A DNA stretch of 64,000 bases from Conchocele bisecta (GCA_029237695.1 CM055266.1:118829581-118893580), one strand, 5' to 3'. Counted from the first letter of the stretch, positions 33,048-45,563 are shown. A program made the numbers and translations. The notes: a model not told the origin generated them from the sequence alone.

Positions 33048-34741
33048 GTAAGTGTCGGGTCACATAGAGCATAAATCACCACAATGCGTGGCTTGCCACG
33101 TACATGTATATGTAGTTGTGTCCGCTCCGTCAAGGCCATTTTATTTGGAGGTGTGCCTGACTTTAACCATATTCATGCGGGATACTGACTCGCAGGTTGA
33201 AAACATTCTGAACTTTTTTTTTTAATTTTGTTATTTCTCCACATTATATGTGTATATGTATGTATATATAAGTTTACACCGCAACCATTGCTCTATGTAG
33301 CATAATAGAGTGGGTTGAATAAATGCTGTTTATATCTGAAGTAGCCTAATATACCTGAAGTAGCCTAATATACATGAAGTGCCTTTTTGGACATGTCCAT
33401 TATGATTGCAATGGTTATTATGACAACTGTGTAGTCTAAATCCAGCCAATATTGAAGCGCATCGTAAATAAATCGTAGATCTAATCAGGTACAATACCGA
33501 ATCTACCTAGCATGGACGCCGCCATTTTGCTTTGAATGACGTCGCTTGATTTGTGACGTATGGCGAGGGAATGACGTCAAAACATGGCGTCATGCACGTT
33601 CAAACAATTAAGTTTAGTATGCGGTATAAATTAAATACATGATTAGTGCCGTCGAATATAAAATATATTCGGTTTCGCCCTGACAACTTCATAGGGGCTC
33701 GCTAAAGCTCGCCCCAATAAAGCTGTCTAAGGCTCAACCGAATATATTTTATATCCGACGGCACTAACCCTGTATTTACTATATATATTATTGTGACCAC
33801 TCATTTGAACCGTCTCACCGAGACGGTTTAAATACTGGTCACAAAATATACTTTGGAGGATAAATAATACAAATATTTACATTTTTGTTTCAGATATATA
33901 TTACCTTAAGTACTAAGAAATGAGACATGTTTATCCCATCACGTAGCGTAAATGGGCTATAGTGATGCAAAAGATATTTGTCCTTCACGTTTTCCATTAT
34001 ATTATAACTTCTTCACCTTATGAACTATTGACTTGAAAGGTCATATGCCTGGCTTGAAACTTGATGTTCATGTTTACCATCTAACCATCACTGGCACAGC
34101 AATAGGATACATGTACATACTGTTGTTCCTGGCCATTGCAACCAGTGTAGATACAGATCAACTATGCTGTCTGATCAGAGTGTGCAATGTTCTCTATTCA
34201 GTAAATGAAACAGATGCCAGGCTTCTGTAAAACAATATCATATGATCAATATCAGAATGCAATAATGTACAAATTCCATAAGCCCCATTTCTAGTCACAC
34301 ATCTGGAATTTTACGCCACAAATGCCATAAGCCACATTTCTACAATCAGAGATCAGGAAAGCACCCATTAATAGCCCCATTTTGTACTACGGTACAAGCC
34401 CCATTTCTACAGTCTCAGATCAGAAGAGGAATGCCACACATTCTATAAGCCTCATTTCTACAATCAAGGATATTAAGGAGATAAACACCACAAAATCCAT
34501 ATTTACTGGATGGAGAAATTGGGGCTTATGGCATTTGGCATTACCGGTTATACATGTAGACATCCACAGATACCAGAAATTCCATAAGCCCCATTACTAC
34601 AGGTTAAGATAGGAAATTAACACCACAAATGTCATAAACCCTTCAACACCACAAATTCCATCAGCCCCATTCCTCCAGTAAGTCACTAGTGACAGTTACT
34701 GGAGGAATGGGACTTATGGCCTTTGGCATGACCGCTTATAG
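33048..34741 (+). other. SMC1A intron 2
   Basis: Holds a foldback at 33646-33764 and, from about 34240 to 34735, at least seven scattered copies of CCATAAGCCCCATTTCT or its complement, pieces of the GTGACTGGAGAAATG MITE family. No gene. Confidence 0.6.
33646..33764. mobile_element. Foldback element, 119 bp
   Basis: GTGCCGTCGAATATAAAATA at one end pairs with TATTTTATATCCGACGGCAC at the other, with one mismatch; the GGGCTCGC/GCTCGCCCC centre is also self-complementary. Confidence 0.88.
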
Positions 34742-34888
34742 GACCTTATCCACGGGGCGCCGGTGGGAAAACCTGCAGCCAACCGGGCATCGGTGACTGC
34801 CGTGTATGCAGATCGTGACACCGAGAAGGAGACGATCTTCACGAGAATCATCCATGGATCGTCCTCCGACCACAAAATCAATGGCAAG
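34742..34888 (+). CDS. SMC1A: SMC1A coding exon 3
   Basis: Acceptor CGCTTATAG, donor AAG|GTAAGG, 49 codons, phase 0. It encodes [20 protein letters not shown] and [19 protein letters not shown], part of the N-terminal ATPase lobe. The [10 protein letters not shown] string is highly specific to SMC1. Confidence 0.95.
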
Positions 34889-35142
34889 GTAAGGAGATAT
34901 ACGACAGAGATCGGTCTAGGCTACCAGATCAGTGCGATTTGGACATTATCTGGCCTACTACTGGGACACTTTTTCTTGTGGGAAATCATATATTTATGTG
35001 TGTATTCCAGAATAATGGTGTCCAACTATACATGGTTATTCTGGTACATCCCATACCTTTCCTATCAGATTGATACTCCTGTCTCGACTTCGCTGTTACA
35101 GCGACATTAACACTTTCATTTTCAGGTGATAACTTTAACAGA

Positions 35143-35275
35143 GCGATGGGTTGATAATCTAATGGTGGAGCATTGGACTTCAATATTGGAGGTTATGGAT
35201 TCAATCCCTGCCTAGGCATGACGCATATTTTCATGGCATTTCCATTAAGCCCATTCACTTTCACTTTTTAACTTA
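35143..35275 (+). mobile_element. tRNA-derived SINE fragment
   Basis: A box-like GATGGGTTGATAATCTAATG and a B box-like GGATTCAATCC (about 35200), followed by the tail CCCATTCACTTTCACTTT. Related pieces lie at 42555-42700 and 52331-52490. Confidence 0.6.
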
Positions 35276-35395
35276 AAGAGAGGCCCCGTCACCATGTGAC
35301 ACAATTTCAAGGATTTAGGTTTCACTTTGTTGCACTCACGCCGGTGTAAAATGTGTCACATCAAAAAATGCACCGGTTTCCTGACGAGACACCTC

Positions 35396-37126
35396 CATGC
35401 TCCAGATAAGCTGCATATTTGCGTAAATACCCAATTAAAATTGCCAAAAACCCAATTGAAATCAGAAGTAGCGAGTATCAAAAAGCATTAAAAATGTTGT
35501 GGTACCATATTTAGCTGTGTATTGCGCGCACTGGTGTACAACGCGCATCTATATTTTGGGGGGAAAAATCAGGGAAAAAAATAGTTCGCGTCTATAGCGC
35601 GCAACAAAAAAAAAATCGGCGGAAATTCCGTCAGTATAAGAAAATTGCATTCCGAGTTCACATCCACAATGCTAAACGTGTGCTGTTAGGCTCTCTCGAA
35701 GAGAAAAATATCTCCAAAGGTCAGCTTTATGGCATAAATTAGACTTTATATTGTCTAAAAGTATGTTATATTTATTGTTATTTACTCATTAATATGCTTA
35801 ATAAAAATTCATGATGCATGTAATAAACTTATTGAACCTACTTACGAAGAAATTTGTTGTATATAATTCCACCATATTTGCCATTCGTGTATAACATAAT
35901 TACCCGTAATCGCAAACACACAGCAGGCTAGCCATGTGTAAACTTCTTCCCCAAGGCGATAATAACTCCCTACTAGTGACCTGCACACGAGAAATGGGCC
36001 ATAAACAATTCCCCCCCAGCCAAATGTTGACACTGTGGACCACCGTGGATATACGTAGGTACAGATAGTGTGTATTCACTGTTTTTGATTAGGTTTAACA
36101 ATATACATAGGTACTACCTGAATACACGACATTCCAGCATAGCCCCATACAGTGTATGCGCAGATGAATCGGGGGCTATGCTGGTCGCACATGTCATAAG
36201 GTATTGATGCGTGAATACTTGTCAATACTTTACAAAAATAGTAACACAGTCAGTCAGCACCTAGCAACGAAAAACAACCATTACCGAGTGTTACCGAATG
36301 CGATCTGAATGTGCGCGACGCTTGATTTAGCATCTAAAATCTTACATCAAGCGCTTATGGGATTGAGATGATCTGTCCTCATTAATTATTCACAGAATGG
36401 CAGACGTGTGACGTCACTTTGAAAATGTACAACCAAACAATACCCGACAGGCAACATTTGACCGATATGAGATCGGTACACCAGCGTAAATACAGAAAAC
36501 ACGTAAATTTCCTCTAATACACGTAGCCTCTTATGTTACGAGCCTGGCTATATTAAATCCCAAACTATACCAATTTACCATCAATCTATACTTACCGCAC
36601 CCATTCATATCGATTGATTCCTTTTCTCTTGTTTCACACTATGCGTATTTCAACGTCATAGCGGACACCTGTCAAAAATTTATATTTCCATTTCCGGGCT
36701 TGTTTGCGTAAAACTGGCAGAAATCAGTTGGAAAAAATGTTTGAAATTTATGTTCCTACTTATAACGCGCAGGGTGACTTCTGGATTAAAAATGGGGCTG
36801 AAAAAATGCGCGTAATACACGCCTAAATACGGTATCTTTATCATGCTGCAGAAAAAATAAACAGATAGCATATGTTTCTTATTTTCCATGAAAACACATC
36901 TTGGTATTTCATTAGACAATTCTAATGAAATGCCAAGACATGTTTTTATTTCGAAGCAAACTATTCAATTATTGCTGTCTGTTGATGTGTAAACAGTACA
37001 GTAGACTGAGTAGTGTCATTTTATTTTACCCAATTAAATTACCCAATTAAAATTTTGAAATACCCAATTGCTTCAGAAATGATGGAGTAACAATACTCAA
37101 TTACAAATCCCTTATCTGGAGCCCTG
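35396..37126 (+). mobile_element. hAT-like MITE copy split by a younger insertion
   Basis: Left part CTCCAGATAAGCTGC..., right part ending CTTATCTGGAGCCCTG. The intact paralogue at 45996-46395 is only 400 bp, so 35513-36834 is extra here. Confidence 0.8.
35513..36834. mobile_element. TA-flanked foldback-ended element inside the MITE
   Basis: Starts TACCATATTTAGCTGTGTAT and ends ATACACGCCTAAATACGGTA, an imperfect TIR of about 27 bp. It interrupts the MITE at the TA of GTGGTACCTTTATC. TA target choice is typical of Tc1/mariner-type elements. No transposase ORF is visible, so it is non-autonomous. Confidence 0.75.
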
Positions 37127-37460
37127 CCATAAGCTCCAGTCACAGTCACATATACTGGCCAATTTGCACTACATGTACATTAGTGCTATAAATCAAGAGA
37201 AGACAAGAGACAGGGCAGCTTGCTGTAAAATATTCTCTTTGAAGAAAACAGAATTACTTATCTGGAGCCCTGCCTCTCAACTCTACTTTGAGCTATAGCA
37301 TAAATGGTTACTAGACAAAAATGTGTTATGTCCTATCTTCTGCATTTAGCTGAATTGGAATTTGACGGGAATCCATCGCCTAATTTGACGTGAAACATTT
37401 TACGCTGGCGCGGAATGCAGCTCCAATGAGTTTCATTCCGTTCCACTTGCTGGTTTTCAG

Positions 37461-37609
37461 GCGGTGACCCCTGCAGTGTACAACGAGGGTCTGGCAAACA
37501 TCGGCGTGCTCGTCAAGTCGAAGAACTTCCTCGTCTTCCAGGGGACAGTGGAGAGCCTCGCAATGAAGAACGCCAAGGAGCGCACCCAGATGTTCGAGGA
37601 AATCAGCAG
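37461..37609 (+). CDS. SMC1A: SMC1A coding exon 4
   Basis: Acceptor GGTTTTCAG, donor AG|GTTAGG. It encodes [37 protein letters not shown] and [17 protein letters not shown] is the Q-loop strand of the ATPase; the glutamine couples ATP to the rest of the head. Confidence 0.95.
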
Positions 37610-37771
37610 GTTAGGCTGGCAGTAGACGTACTTAATTGACTGAATGGTGAACAGCATAAGCCGTGATCAGACATCCGTAGGCTGATCATAGACGAAGCTG
37701 TTCGCAAACATTGTAAGCCCACAAATCGGAAGCTAACTTGATCATCAATTTAAGCCACACAAAAATGACTC

Positions 37772-37895
37772 ACGAGAGACACACCATGTAAAATTGCTAT
37801 ATGTGCAATATGAAAAATATTTACAAAATTTTCCGTAAATATATTTCATGAAAAATCTCACATGTTCTTAGGTACAAAATCACACAGAGTGTCTC
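37772..37895. mobile_element. Foldback MITE, GAGACACGCCATGTG family
   Basis: CGAGAGACACACCATGTAAAA at the left and TGTTCTTAGGTACAAAATCA with GTGTCTCA at the right. Other copies are at 48590-48830 and 61204-61430. Confidence 0.7.
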
Positions 37896-38163
37896 AATTG
37901 GGAAATAAAACAGGCTGTAACAGACAGGTGTTATTGTAGAGGTGGTCAGTATTGATCATTTGACTCACAAGCACAGTCTCAAACAATCGCGTCCTGATTT
38001 CGAGCATGAAATTAGGTTACATGCTTGGGGGTTTTATAATCACGAGCCTAGGTCATCGTCTCCACCATTTGTCCCAGCTTATCCTGTGCCTGAAGTTATA
38101 TTCAACATTGACTAGCATTTACTGTATATATTGTGTTGACTTTATTATGAATGACATATTTTG

Positions 38164-38220
38164 TACGACAATGCGAAGGCCGAGATGTTTAAGGCGGAGG
38201 AGGACACCCAGTTCAACTAT
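38164..38220 (+). pseudogene. Partial duplicate of SMC1A exon 5 (19 codons)
   Basis: Encodes [19 protein letters not shown], the same as residues in exon 5 except Phe for Leu; most of the base differences are synonymous. No AG lies directly before it, though GTATAT follows. It is a fragment, probably not spliced in. Confidence 0.85.
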
Positions 38221-38247
38221 GTATATTTATTTTGTAACCTGTGGCAG

Positions 38248-38416
38248 GTCGGGCGAGGTGAAGGAGGAGTACGACAACGCGAAGGCGGAGATGTTGAAGG
38301 CAGAGGAGGACACCCAGTTCAACTACCACAAGAAGAAGGGAATCGCTGCCGAGAAGAAGGAGGCCAAGCTGGAGAAGGACGAGGCCGATAGATACCAGAA
38401 ACTCAAGGACCAACTG
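38248..38416 (+). CDS. SMC1A: SMC1A coding exon 5
   Basis: Acceptor GTGGCAG, donor CTG|GTATGG. It begins the first coiled-coil arm: [50 protein letters not shown]. Ending at CTG rather than at the alternative GT four bases on keeps the frame into exon 6 and the family length. Confidence 0.93.
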
Positions 38417-39298
38417 GTATGGTGAGATGTTTGATAGTAGGTTAAGTAGACTTAATGTGAAGATGTCTATGGGAATTTAACATGGGGAAATTGTTTTTAG
38501 CTCACCTGAGCGAAGCTCATGTGAGCTATTGTTACCGCAATGTGTCCGTCGTCGTCCGTGAACATTTTCAAAAGTCTTCTCCTCGGTAACCATTGGGCCT
38601 ATAGTCACCAAACTTCATGGTCCTTAGGTAGGGGGATTACAAAATTGTTAAAATGACGTCATTACGTAATCCAAGACGGCTGCCGTCTAAAAATAGCACA
38701 AATTCTTCAAAAACCTTCTTCTCAAGAACCGCCAGGGCTGTACAAATTGATTGTTTAGCCACTTGTCCCGGACAAGTGACTTGAAAAAAGTGACTTGTCC
38801 TGGAAAATATAATTTTCAGGGCAAGTAATTTTGAAAAAGTGACTTGTCCTCGTAAGATTTCTTATACGAAACTGTCCCAGAACAAAAACTATTATCATAG
38901 TTGTTAAATATAATACAATTGAGCACTTGGCACATATACATATTATATTAAATATCTATAATAATAAACATTGTATAGTACATATTTATTCTCGTGGTCT
39001 TTTGTCACTGTGCCACCGCGGACATAACGTTGCGACGAGTGCATACTCAAAACACATTTATCGACAATAATAAAACCTAACAAGAGTGCCGCAAGTCACA
39101 AAATACGCCCGTCGAATATGGGCCAGACAGCGAAGATGCAGAAATGTGAAGCTGTCACCAAGGCAAGAAACATTAATGAGAATTTGAAAGTCTATAGCAT
39201 TATTTCTTCATCTCGTTGTGTTAAACATGTATACTAATTTAGGCAGAGATAGAAAAGTAGAGTGTAAAGTAGAAATGATAGGGAATTGGATACAATAA

Positions 39299-40030
39299 TG
39301 TAGAAAAAATGGTTAAGTTAAAAAGGCGATATTCTTGTTAAAAAATATTTTTTCGGCATAAAAACACCAAGGTGCACATCTTTAATATGTGTAGAAGACG
39401 TGTGTATAGTTTCAGAACGATCGACTGAACGGTTTCGGAGGAGTTGTGTACACAAACTCTGTACTGTATATGGAATTGTATAGAAAAATGTAGAAAAAAT
39501 GGCTAAGTTAAAAAGGTGATATTTTTGTTAAAAAATATTTTTTCGACATAAAAACACCAAGGTGCACATCTTCAATATGTACGTGTAGAAGACGTGTGTA
39601 TAGTTTCAGATCGATCGACTGAACGGTTTCGGAGGAGTTGTGTACACAAACTCTACCGTATATAGAATTGTATAGAAAAATGTATAAAAAATGACTAAGT
39701 TAAAAAGGTGATATTTTTGTTAAGAAATATTTTTTCGGCATAAAAACACCAAGGTGCACATCTTCAATATGTGTAGAAGACGTGTGCATAGTTTCAGATC
39801 GATCGACTGAACGGTTTTGGAGGAGTTCTGTACACAAACTCTGTACGGTATATAGAACTGTATAGAAAAATGTAGAAAAAATGGCTAAGTTAAAAAGGTG
39901 ATATCTTTGTTAAAAGATATTTTTTCGGCATAAAAACACCAAGGTGCACATCTTCAATATGTGTAGAAGACGTGTGTATAGTTTCAGATCGATCGACTGA
40001 ACGGTTTCGGAGGAGTTGTGTACACTAACT
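39299..40030 (+). repeat. Tandem repeat of about 185-195 bp, four units
   Basis: Each unit has AAAAACACCAAGGTGCACAT, GTAGAAGACGTGTG and GATCGACTGAACGGTTT. Last unit ends near 40030. Confidence 0.9.
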
Positions 40031-40587
40031 ATGCACTTTTTCTTCAGCCGCCCGCCCGCCATGCGGTAAAACATAATACGTACCGTTTTTTAAAAACGGT
40101 CGTATAAAATAATGAGAATCGTCTCGCGTTTTCGCGATCTTGCCTTACGCTTTTGAAAAATTTGGATTAGTTTTGCTCATGCATGTGCTGCGTGTTTGCA
40201 AAACGCGAGATTGAATATGATAGAATTTCGCGTTTTCGTCTCGAAAACGCGAGGTTGCCACATGTTGCGACATATCATTTTCGGTCTAACTGCACACCTG
40301 ATGGTGTTTACAATCATCAGTCAGTAATCCAGTTTCACGTGCAAAGTGTGACTGACCTTTAGAATTCGGTGGAAACAAACATACCAAAACCACACTATGT
40401 AGTCGCTCACGTCATCGCATCGCCGATGAATTGATAATTACGCATTAGCTTGTGCATTTTCACATATGTTTGATTTTTTGATAAAACCAAGCTTTGGCAG
40501 CACATGAGAATAATTTCCTAAGACGATTCTCAAATTTTGTCAAAATATGTTTTTGTAAAGAAATATCAATGTATTCTAGTTTTTTTT

Positions 40588-42205
40588 AGCTCACCTGAGC
40601 GAAGCTCATGTGAGCTATTGTTACCGCAATGTGTCCGTCGTCGTCGTCCGTGAACATTTTCAAACGTCTTTTCCTCGGTAACCATTGGGCCTATAGTCAC
40701 CAAACTTCATGGTCATGGTCCTTAGGTAGGGGGATTACAAAATTGTTAAAATAACGTCATTACGTAATCCAAGATGGCCGCCGTCTAAAAATAGCACAAA
40801 TTCTTCAAAAATCTTCTTCTCAAGAACCGCCAACCGGATTTCGACAAAACTTGGTAGGATTGATCGATGTACAATGCTCTTTCAATGTTGTTAAAATAGT
40901 GACCCCGGGGTCAAAAATGAGCGTGGCCCGTGGGGTCAAATTGGGGTCAAATTTTATTTTTGCCCGAATATGGTCATGTCATATATCAAATCGAAGGTAT
41001 CAATGAGGCGATCACTCTGGTACATTTTTTGTCGATGTCGGATTGTTATGTCATCCAAGATGGCCGCCGAAATGTCAAAAGGTCTTTCTTTTGTTAGAGA
41101 TTTCAAAATTCTTCTTCACATGAACTGCTTGGCCCATGGTAGCCAAACTTAAAAGTTATTTTCCATGGGTGAAGCCTTTTCAGATTTGTTAAAATGGAGG
41201 TCATAGCTAATCCAAGATGGCCGCCGTCTAAAAATAGCATAAATTCTTAAAAAATATTCTTCTCGTGAACCGCTGGCCGGATTTCGACTAAACTTGGTAG
41301 GAATGATCGATGTACAATGCTCTTTCAAAGTTGTTAAAATAGTGACCCCGAGGTCAAAAATGGGCGTGGCCCGTGGGGTCAACTTGGGGTCAAATTTTAT
41401 TTTTGACCGAATATGGTCATGTTATATATCAAATCTAATGTATCAATGAGGCGATCACTCTGGTACATTTTTTGTCGAAATCGGATTGTTATGTCACTCC
41501 AAGATGGCCGCCGAATTGTCAAAATGTCTTTCTTTTATTAGAGATTTCAAAATTCTTCTTCACATGAACCGCTTGGCCCATGGTAGCCAAACTTAAAAGT
41601 TATGGTCCAATGGTGAAGCCTTTTCAGATTTGTTAAAATGTAGGTCATCGCTAATCCAAGATGGCCGCCGTCTAAAAATAGCATAAATTCTTAAAAAATC
41701 TTCTTCTCATGAACCGCTGGCCGGATTTCGACTAAACTTGGTAGAAATGATCGATTTACAATGCTCTTTCAAAGGTGTGAAAATAGTGACCCCGGGGTCA
41801 AAAATGGGTGTGGCGCATGGGGTCAAATTTTATTTTTGACTGAATAATATGCTCATGTCATATATCAAATTGAAGGTATCGATGAGGCGATTGCTCTGGT
41901 GCAAGATTTGTCAGAATCGGATGATTATAACATCCATGATGGCCACCAAAAGGTCCATTTATTCGAGATTTTGAACGTCTTTTTCTCAGGAACCACATGG
42001 CCGATGCTGGCCAAACTTCATAGGAAGTTAAGATCCTTGGGTGAAGCATTTTCAGATTTGATAAAATGAGAGTCATCGCTTAATCCAAGATGGCCGCCAT
42101 CTAAAAATAGCACAATTTTTTTTAAAACACAAAAACTCAATGTCACATTCTCCTCTGGTGTTCATGGAGTCAGGTGAGCGAATTAGGGCCATCATGGCCC
42201 TCTTG
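40588..42205 (+). mobile_element. AGCTCACC-type repeat element, inner complete copy (1.6 kb)
   Basis: AGCTCACCTGAGCGAAGCTC at the left, GGCCATCATGGCCCTCTTG at the right, with about three internal 430-bp units. Preceded by a run of T. Confidence 0.88.
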
Positions 42206-42554
42206 TTCTCACTTTTGTCCGATGTCTTAATAAAACATGTTTTGGCAACACATGAGAATTGTCTCCTTAGACGATTCTAATATTTTGTAAAAAGAATTGT
42301 CACATTTGTTTGATTTCTTAGACCGTACAAACAATTGACAAATTCAGAAATCCACAACTTAATTTGTGTTTCTTGAGTCGGGTTTCATATGGTGGAGAGG
42401 AAATACGATCGATTACACACCGTGAAAATCTTGTTGGAGCGTAAATGTCAATTGTCACATAGGCCATTTCAGTTTACCGCGGTGCGTTACGTCCGCTGTT
42501 ATTCTAAGTACGTATGGTCGCTTGTTAGGAGCATTTCTTTCCTTCGTTTATAAG

Positions 42555-42700
42555 GTATGGGTTGTGGCCTAGGGCTTAGAACACCGACTTCCAATCTGGA
42601 GGTTGTGGGTTCAAACATCGCCTTGGGAATCAAACATACCTTCATAGTATGTCCATCCCATTCAATTTCACTTTTTCCTTCGTTTATTTCTCTAAAGTTA
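42555..42700 (+). mobile_element. tRNA-derived SINE fragment
   Basis: GGGTTGTGGCCTAGGGCTTA and a B box-like GGTTCAAACATC (about 42608) after GGAGGTTGTG. Confidence 0.5.
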
Positions 42701-45350
42701 GGTGTCTTGGCCTGTCGACGCAGTGAGACGAAAACGTTAACATACATAAAATAAATCAATAACCATCGATCGCCGCAGAATATTTTCGCTAATTCGCTAA
42801 TTACTTTCAAATTCGATTACATTAATATAATCAGGGTCGCTGTAGATTGCTGTATCACTTTCTTGCGATACACAGTAGCTGCGAATCGCCAGGACGCCCG
42901 CGGTGTTATCGATCGATAAAGTGGTCAGTTTTGGGATTAAGTTTATGACTGTCCAGTTCCAAAAAACGGGCTTGTGGCGGAACGTTCTAACAGAAAATAG
43001 TGACTTGCCCGGGACTAAATTCCATCATAGAGGCACTTGCCCGAAATTGAAACCGACTTGTCCCGGGCGTCGGGCGTTCCAATTTGTACAGCCCTGAACC
43101 GCCAACTGGATTTCGACAAAACTTGGTAGGAATAATCGATGTACATTGCTCTTTCAAAGTTGTTAAAATGGTGACCCCGGGGTCAAAAATGGGCGTGGCC
43201 CGTGGGGTGAAATTGGGGTCAAATTTTATTTTTGACCGAATATGGTCATGTCATATATCAAATTGAAGGTATCAATGAGGCGACCACTCTGGTACATTTT
43301 TTGTCGAAATCAGATGGTTATGTCATCCAAGATGGCCGCCAAAAGGTCAAAAGGTTGTTATTTTATTAGAGATTTCAAAATTCTTCTTCACATGAACCGC
43401 TTGGCCCATGGTAGCCAAACTTAAAAGTTATGGTCCATGGGTGAAGCCTTTTCAGACATCGCTAATCCAAGATGGCCGCCGTCTAAAAATAGCATAAATT
43501 CTTAAAAAATCTTCTTCTCATGAACCGCTTGCCGGATTTCAACGAAACTTGGTAGGAATGATTGATGTACATTGCTCTTTCAAAGTTTGTTCAAAAATGG
43601 TGACCCGGGCGTCAAAAATGGGTTGGCCCGTGGAGAGGAGTCAAATTGGGTGTCAAATTTTATTTTTGGAGTCCGAATATGTCATGTATACTATCAAATT
43701 GAAGTTATCAATGAGGCGATCACTCTGGTTGATTTTTTGTCGCAATAGATGGTTATGTCATCCAAGATGGCAGCCCCAGAAAGGTCAAAAGGTCGTTTCT
43801 TTTATTAGAGATTATCAAAATTCTTCTTCACATGAACCGCATGCCGGATTTCAACGAAACTTGGTAGGAATGATTGATGTACATTGCTCTTTCAAAGTTG
43901 TTAAAATGGTGACCCCGGGGTCAAAAATGGGCGTGGCCCGTGGGATCAAATTGGGGTCAAATTTTATTTTTGACCGAATATGCTCATGTCATATATCAAA
44001 TTGAAGGTATCAATGAGGCGATCACTCTGGTGCATTTTTTGTCGCAATCAGATGGTTATGTCATCCAAGATGGCCGCCGAAAGGTCAAAAGGTCGTTCTT
44101 TTATTAGAGATTTCAAAATTCTTCTTCACATGAACCGCTTGGCCCATGGTAGCCAAACTTAAAAGTTATGGTCCATGGGTGAAGCCTTTTCAGATTTGTT
44201 AAAATGGAGGTCATCGCTAATCCAAGATGGCCGCCGTCTAAAAATAGCATAAATTCTTAAAAAATCTTCTCATGAACCGCTAGCCGGATTTCGAAGAAAC
44301 TTGGTCGGAATGATTGATGTACATTGCTCTTTCAAAGATGTTAAAATGGTGACCCCGGGGTCAAAAATGGGCTTGGCCCGTGGGGTCAAATTTTATTGTT
44401 AACCGAATATGGTCATGTTATATATCAAATCGAAGGTATCAATGAGGCGATCACTCTGGTACATTTTTTGTCGAAATCGGATTGTTATGTCATCCAAGAT
44501 GGCCGCCGAAATGTCAAAAGGTTGTTCTTTTGTTAGAGATTTCAAAATTCTTCTTCACATGAACCGCTTGGCCCATGGTAGCCAAACTTAAAAGTTATGG
44601 TCCATGGGTGAAGCCTTTTCAGATTTGTTAAAATGGAGGTCATCGCTAATCCAAGATGGCCGCCGTCTAAAAATAGCATAAATTCTTAAAAAATCTTCTC
44701 ATGAACCGCTGGCCGGATTTCGACTAAACTTGGTAGGAATGATCGATTTACAATGCTCTTTCAAAGGTGTGAAAATGGTGACCCCGGGGTCAAAAATGGG
44801 CATGGCCCGCGTGGGGTCAAATTTTATTTTTGACCGAATATGCTCATGCCATATATCAAATTGAAGGTATCGATGAGGCGATTGCTTTGGTGCAATATTT
44901 GTCGCAATCGGATGATTATGTCATCCATGATGGCCACCAAAAGGTCCATTTATTCGAGATTTTGAACGTCTTTTTTCTCAGGAACCACATGGCCGATGCT
45001 GGCCAAGTTAAGATCCTTGGGTGAAACATTTTCAGATTTGGTCAAATGAGTTGTCGCTTAATCCAAGATGACCGCCATCTAAAAATAGCACAAATTTTTT
45101 TAAAACACATGATCTCAATGTCACATTCTCCTCTGGTGTTCATGGAGTCAGGTGAGCGAATTAGGGCCATCATGGCCCTCTTGTTTCGTAATAAAGTCAA
45201 TATTGGACCAATTTTCATGAAATATAAAGAAGGCTCATTCGTAAATGTTGATAAAATTTAATATTATCAAAAAAATATTAGTTTTTGCATTGTTTATATA
45301 GCCGTATAACAGGTTTTTTGAAACACAATAAACAATAATCCTCATTGCAG

Positions 45351-45563
45351 GAGGAGAAGCACCTGGAGCTGTCACTGCTGCGCCTGTTCTACAACGAGCG
45401 AGACATCGACGAGATCACGGAGGAGGTGAACCTGAAGTCGCGCCTCATCGAGAAGGAAAACCGCAAGAAGGAGAAGATCGAGGACGAAATAAAAGACAAG
45501 AAGAAGGAGCAGGGCAAACTGCAGCGGGAGTTGACCAAGATCGAAGCCAAAATCAAGGAGTCG
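45351..45563 (+). CDS. SMC1A: SMC1A coding exon 6
   Basis: Acceptor CCTCATTGCAG, donor TCG|GTATGT, 71 codons. Coiled coil: EEKHLELSLLRLFYNERDID, EENRKKEKIEDE-type heptads and QREL-type repeats ending KIEAKIKES. Charged residues dominate, as expected for the arm. Confidence 0.95.

Larger units (their letters stand above)
34889..37460 (+). other. SMC1A intron 3
   Basis: Contains a tRNA-like SINE piece (35143-35275) and a hAT-like MITE (35396-37126) split by a TA-flanked element (35513-36834). No gene. Confidence 0.7.
37610..38247 (+). other. SMC1A intron 4
   Basis: Holds a MITE of the GAGACACGCCATGTG family (37772-37895) and a 57-bp partial copy of exon 5 (38164-38220). Confidence 0.75.
38734..43095. 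mobile_element. hAT-like non-autonomous element with 8-bp target-site duplication
   Basis: TIRs AGGGCTGTACAAATTG and CAATTTGTACAGCCCT are perfect inverted repeats. GAACCGCC flanks both ends (38726-38733 and 43096-43103), the 8-bp duplication typical of hAT. The inside has no transposase: it holds a four-unit tandem repeat (39299-40030), a nested AGCTCACC repeat (40588-42205) and a SINE head (42555-42700). Confidence 0.88.
38499..45183 (+). mobile_element. AGCTCACC-type repeat element, outer copy (interrupted)
   Basis: Starts AGCTCACCTGAGCGAAGCTC and ends GGCCATCATGGCCCTCTTG. Left part is 38499-38733, right part 43104-45183. The right part is built of about 430-bp tandem units with GGATTTCGAC(A/T)AAACTTGG, GACCCCGGGGTCAAAAATGG and CCAAGATGGCCGCC. 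This family is common in bivalves as far as I know; it encodes no protein. Confidence 0.85.
38417..45350 (+). other. SMC1A intron 5, nested transposons
   Basis: 6.9 kb made almost wholly of an AGCTCACC-type repeat (38499-45183) broken by a hAT-like element (38734-43095), which in turn carries a second AGCTCACC repeat (40588-42205). No gene; ORFs here are repeat artefacts. Confidence 0.85.

Noticed and set aside
38161..38246. Exon 5 fragment as a true alternative exon
   Set aside because: No AG lies directly before it and the copy covers only 57 bp of the 169-bp exon; left as a fragment.
38417..38421. Use of the second donor (GTGAGA) for exon 5
   Set aside because: It would leave exon 6 out of frame; the GTATGG donor keeps frame and family length.
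40970..45261. Several 60-codon ORFs with similar residues (MRRSLWYIFCR and variants) in intron 5
   Set aside because: Each is the same stretch of the 430-bp repeat unit; no protein family is recognisable.
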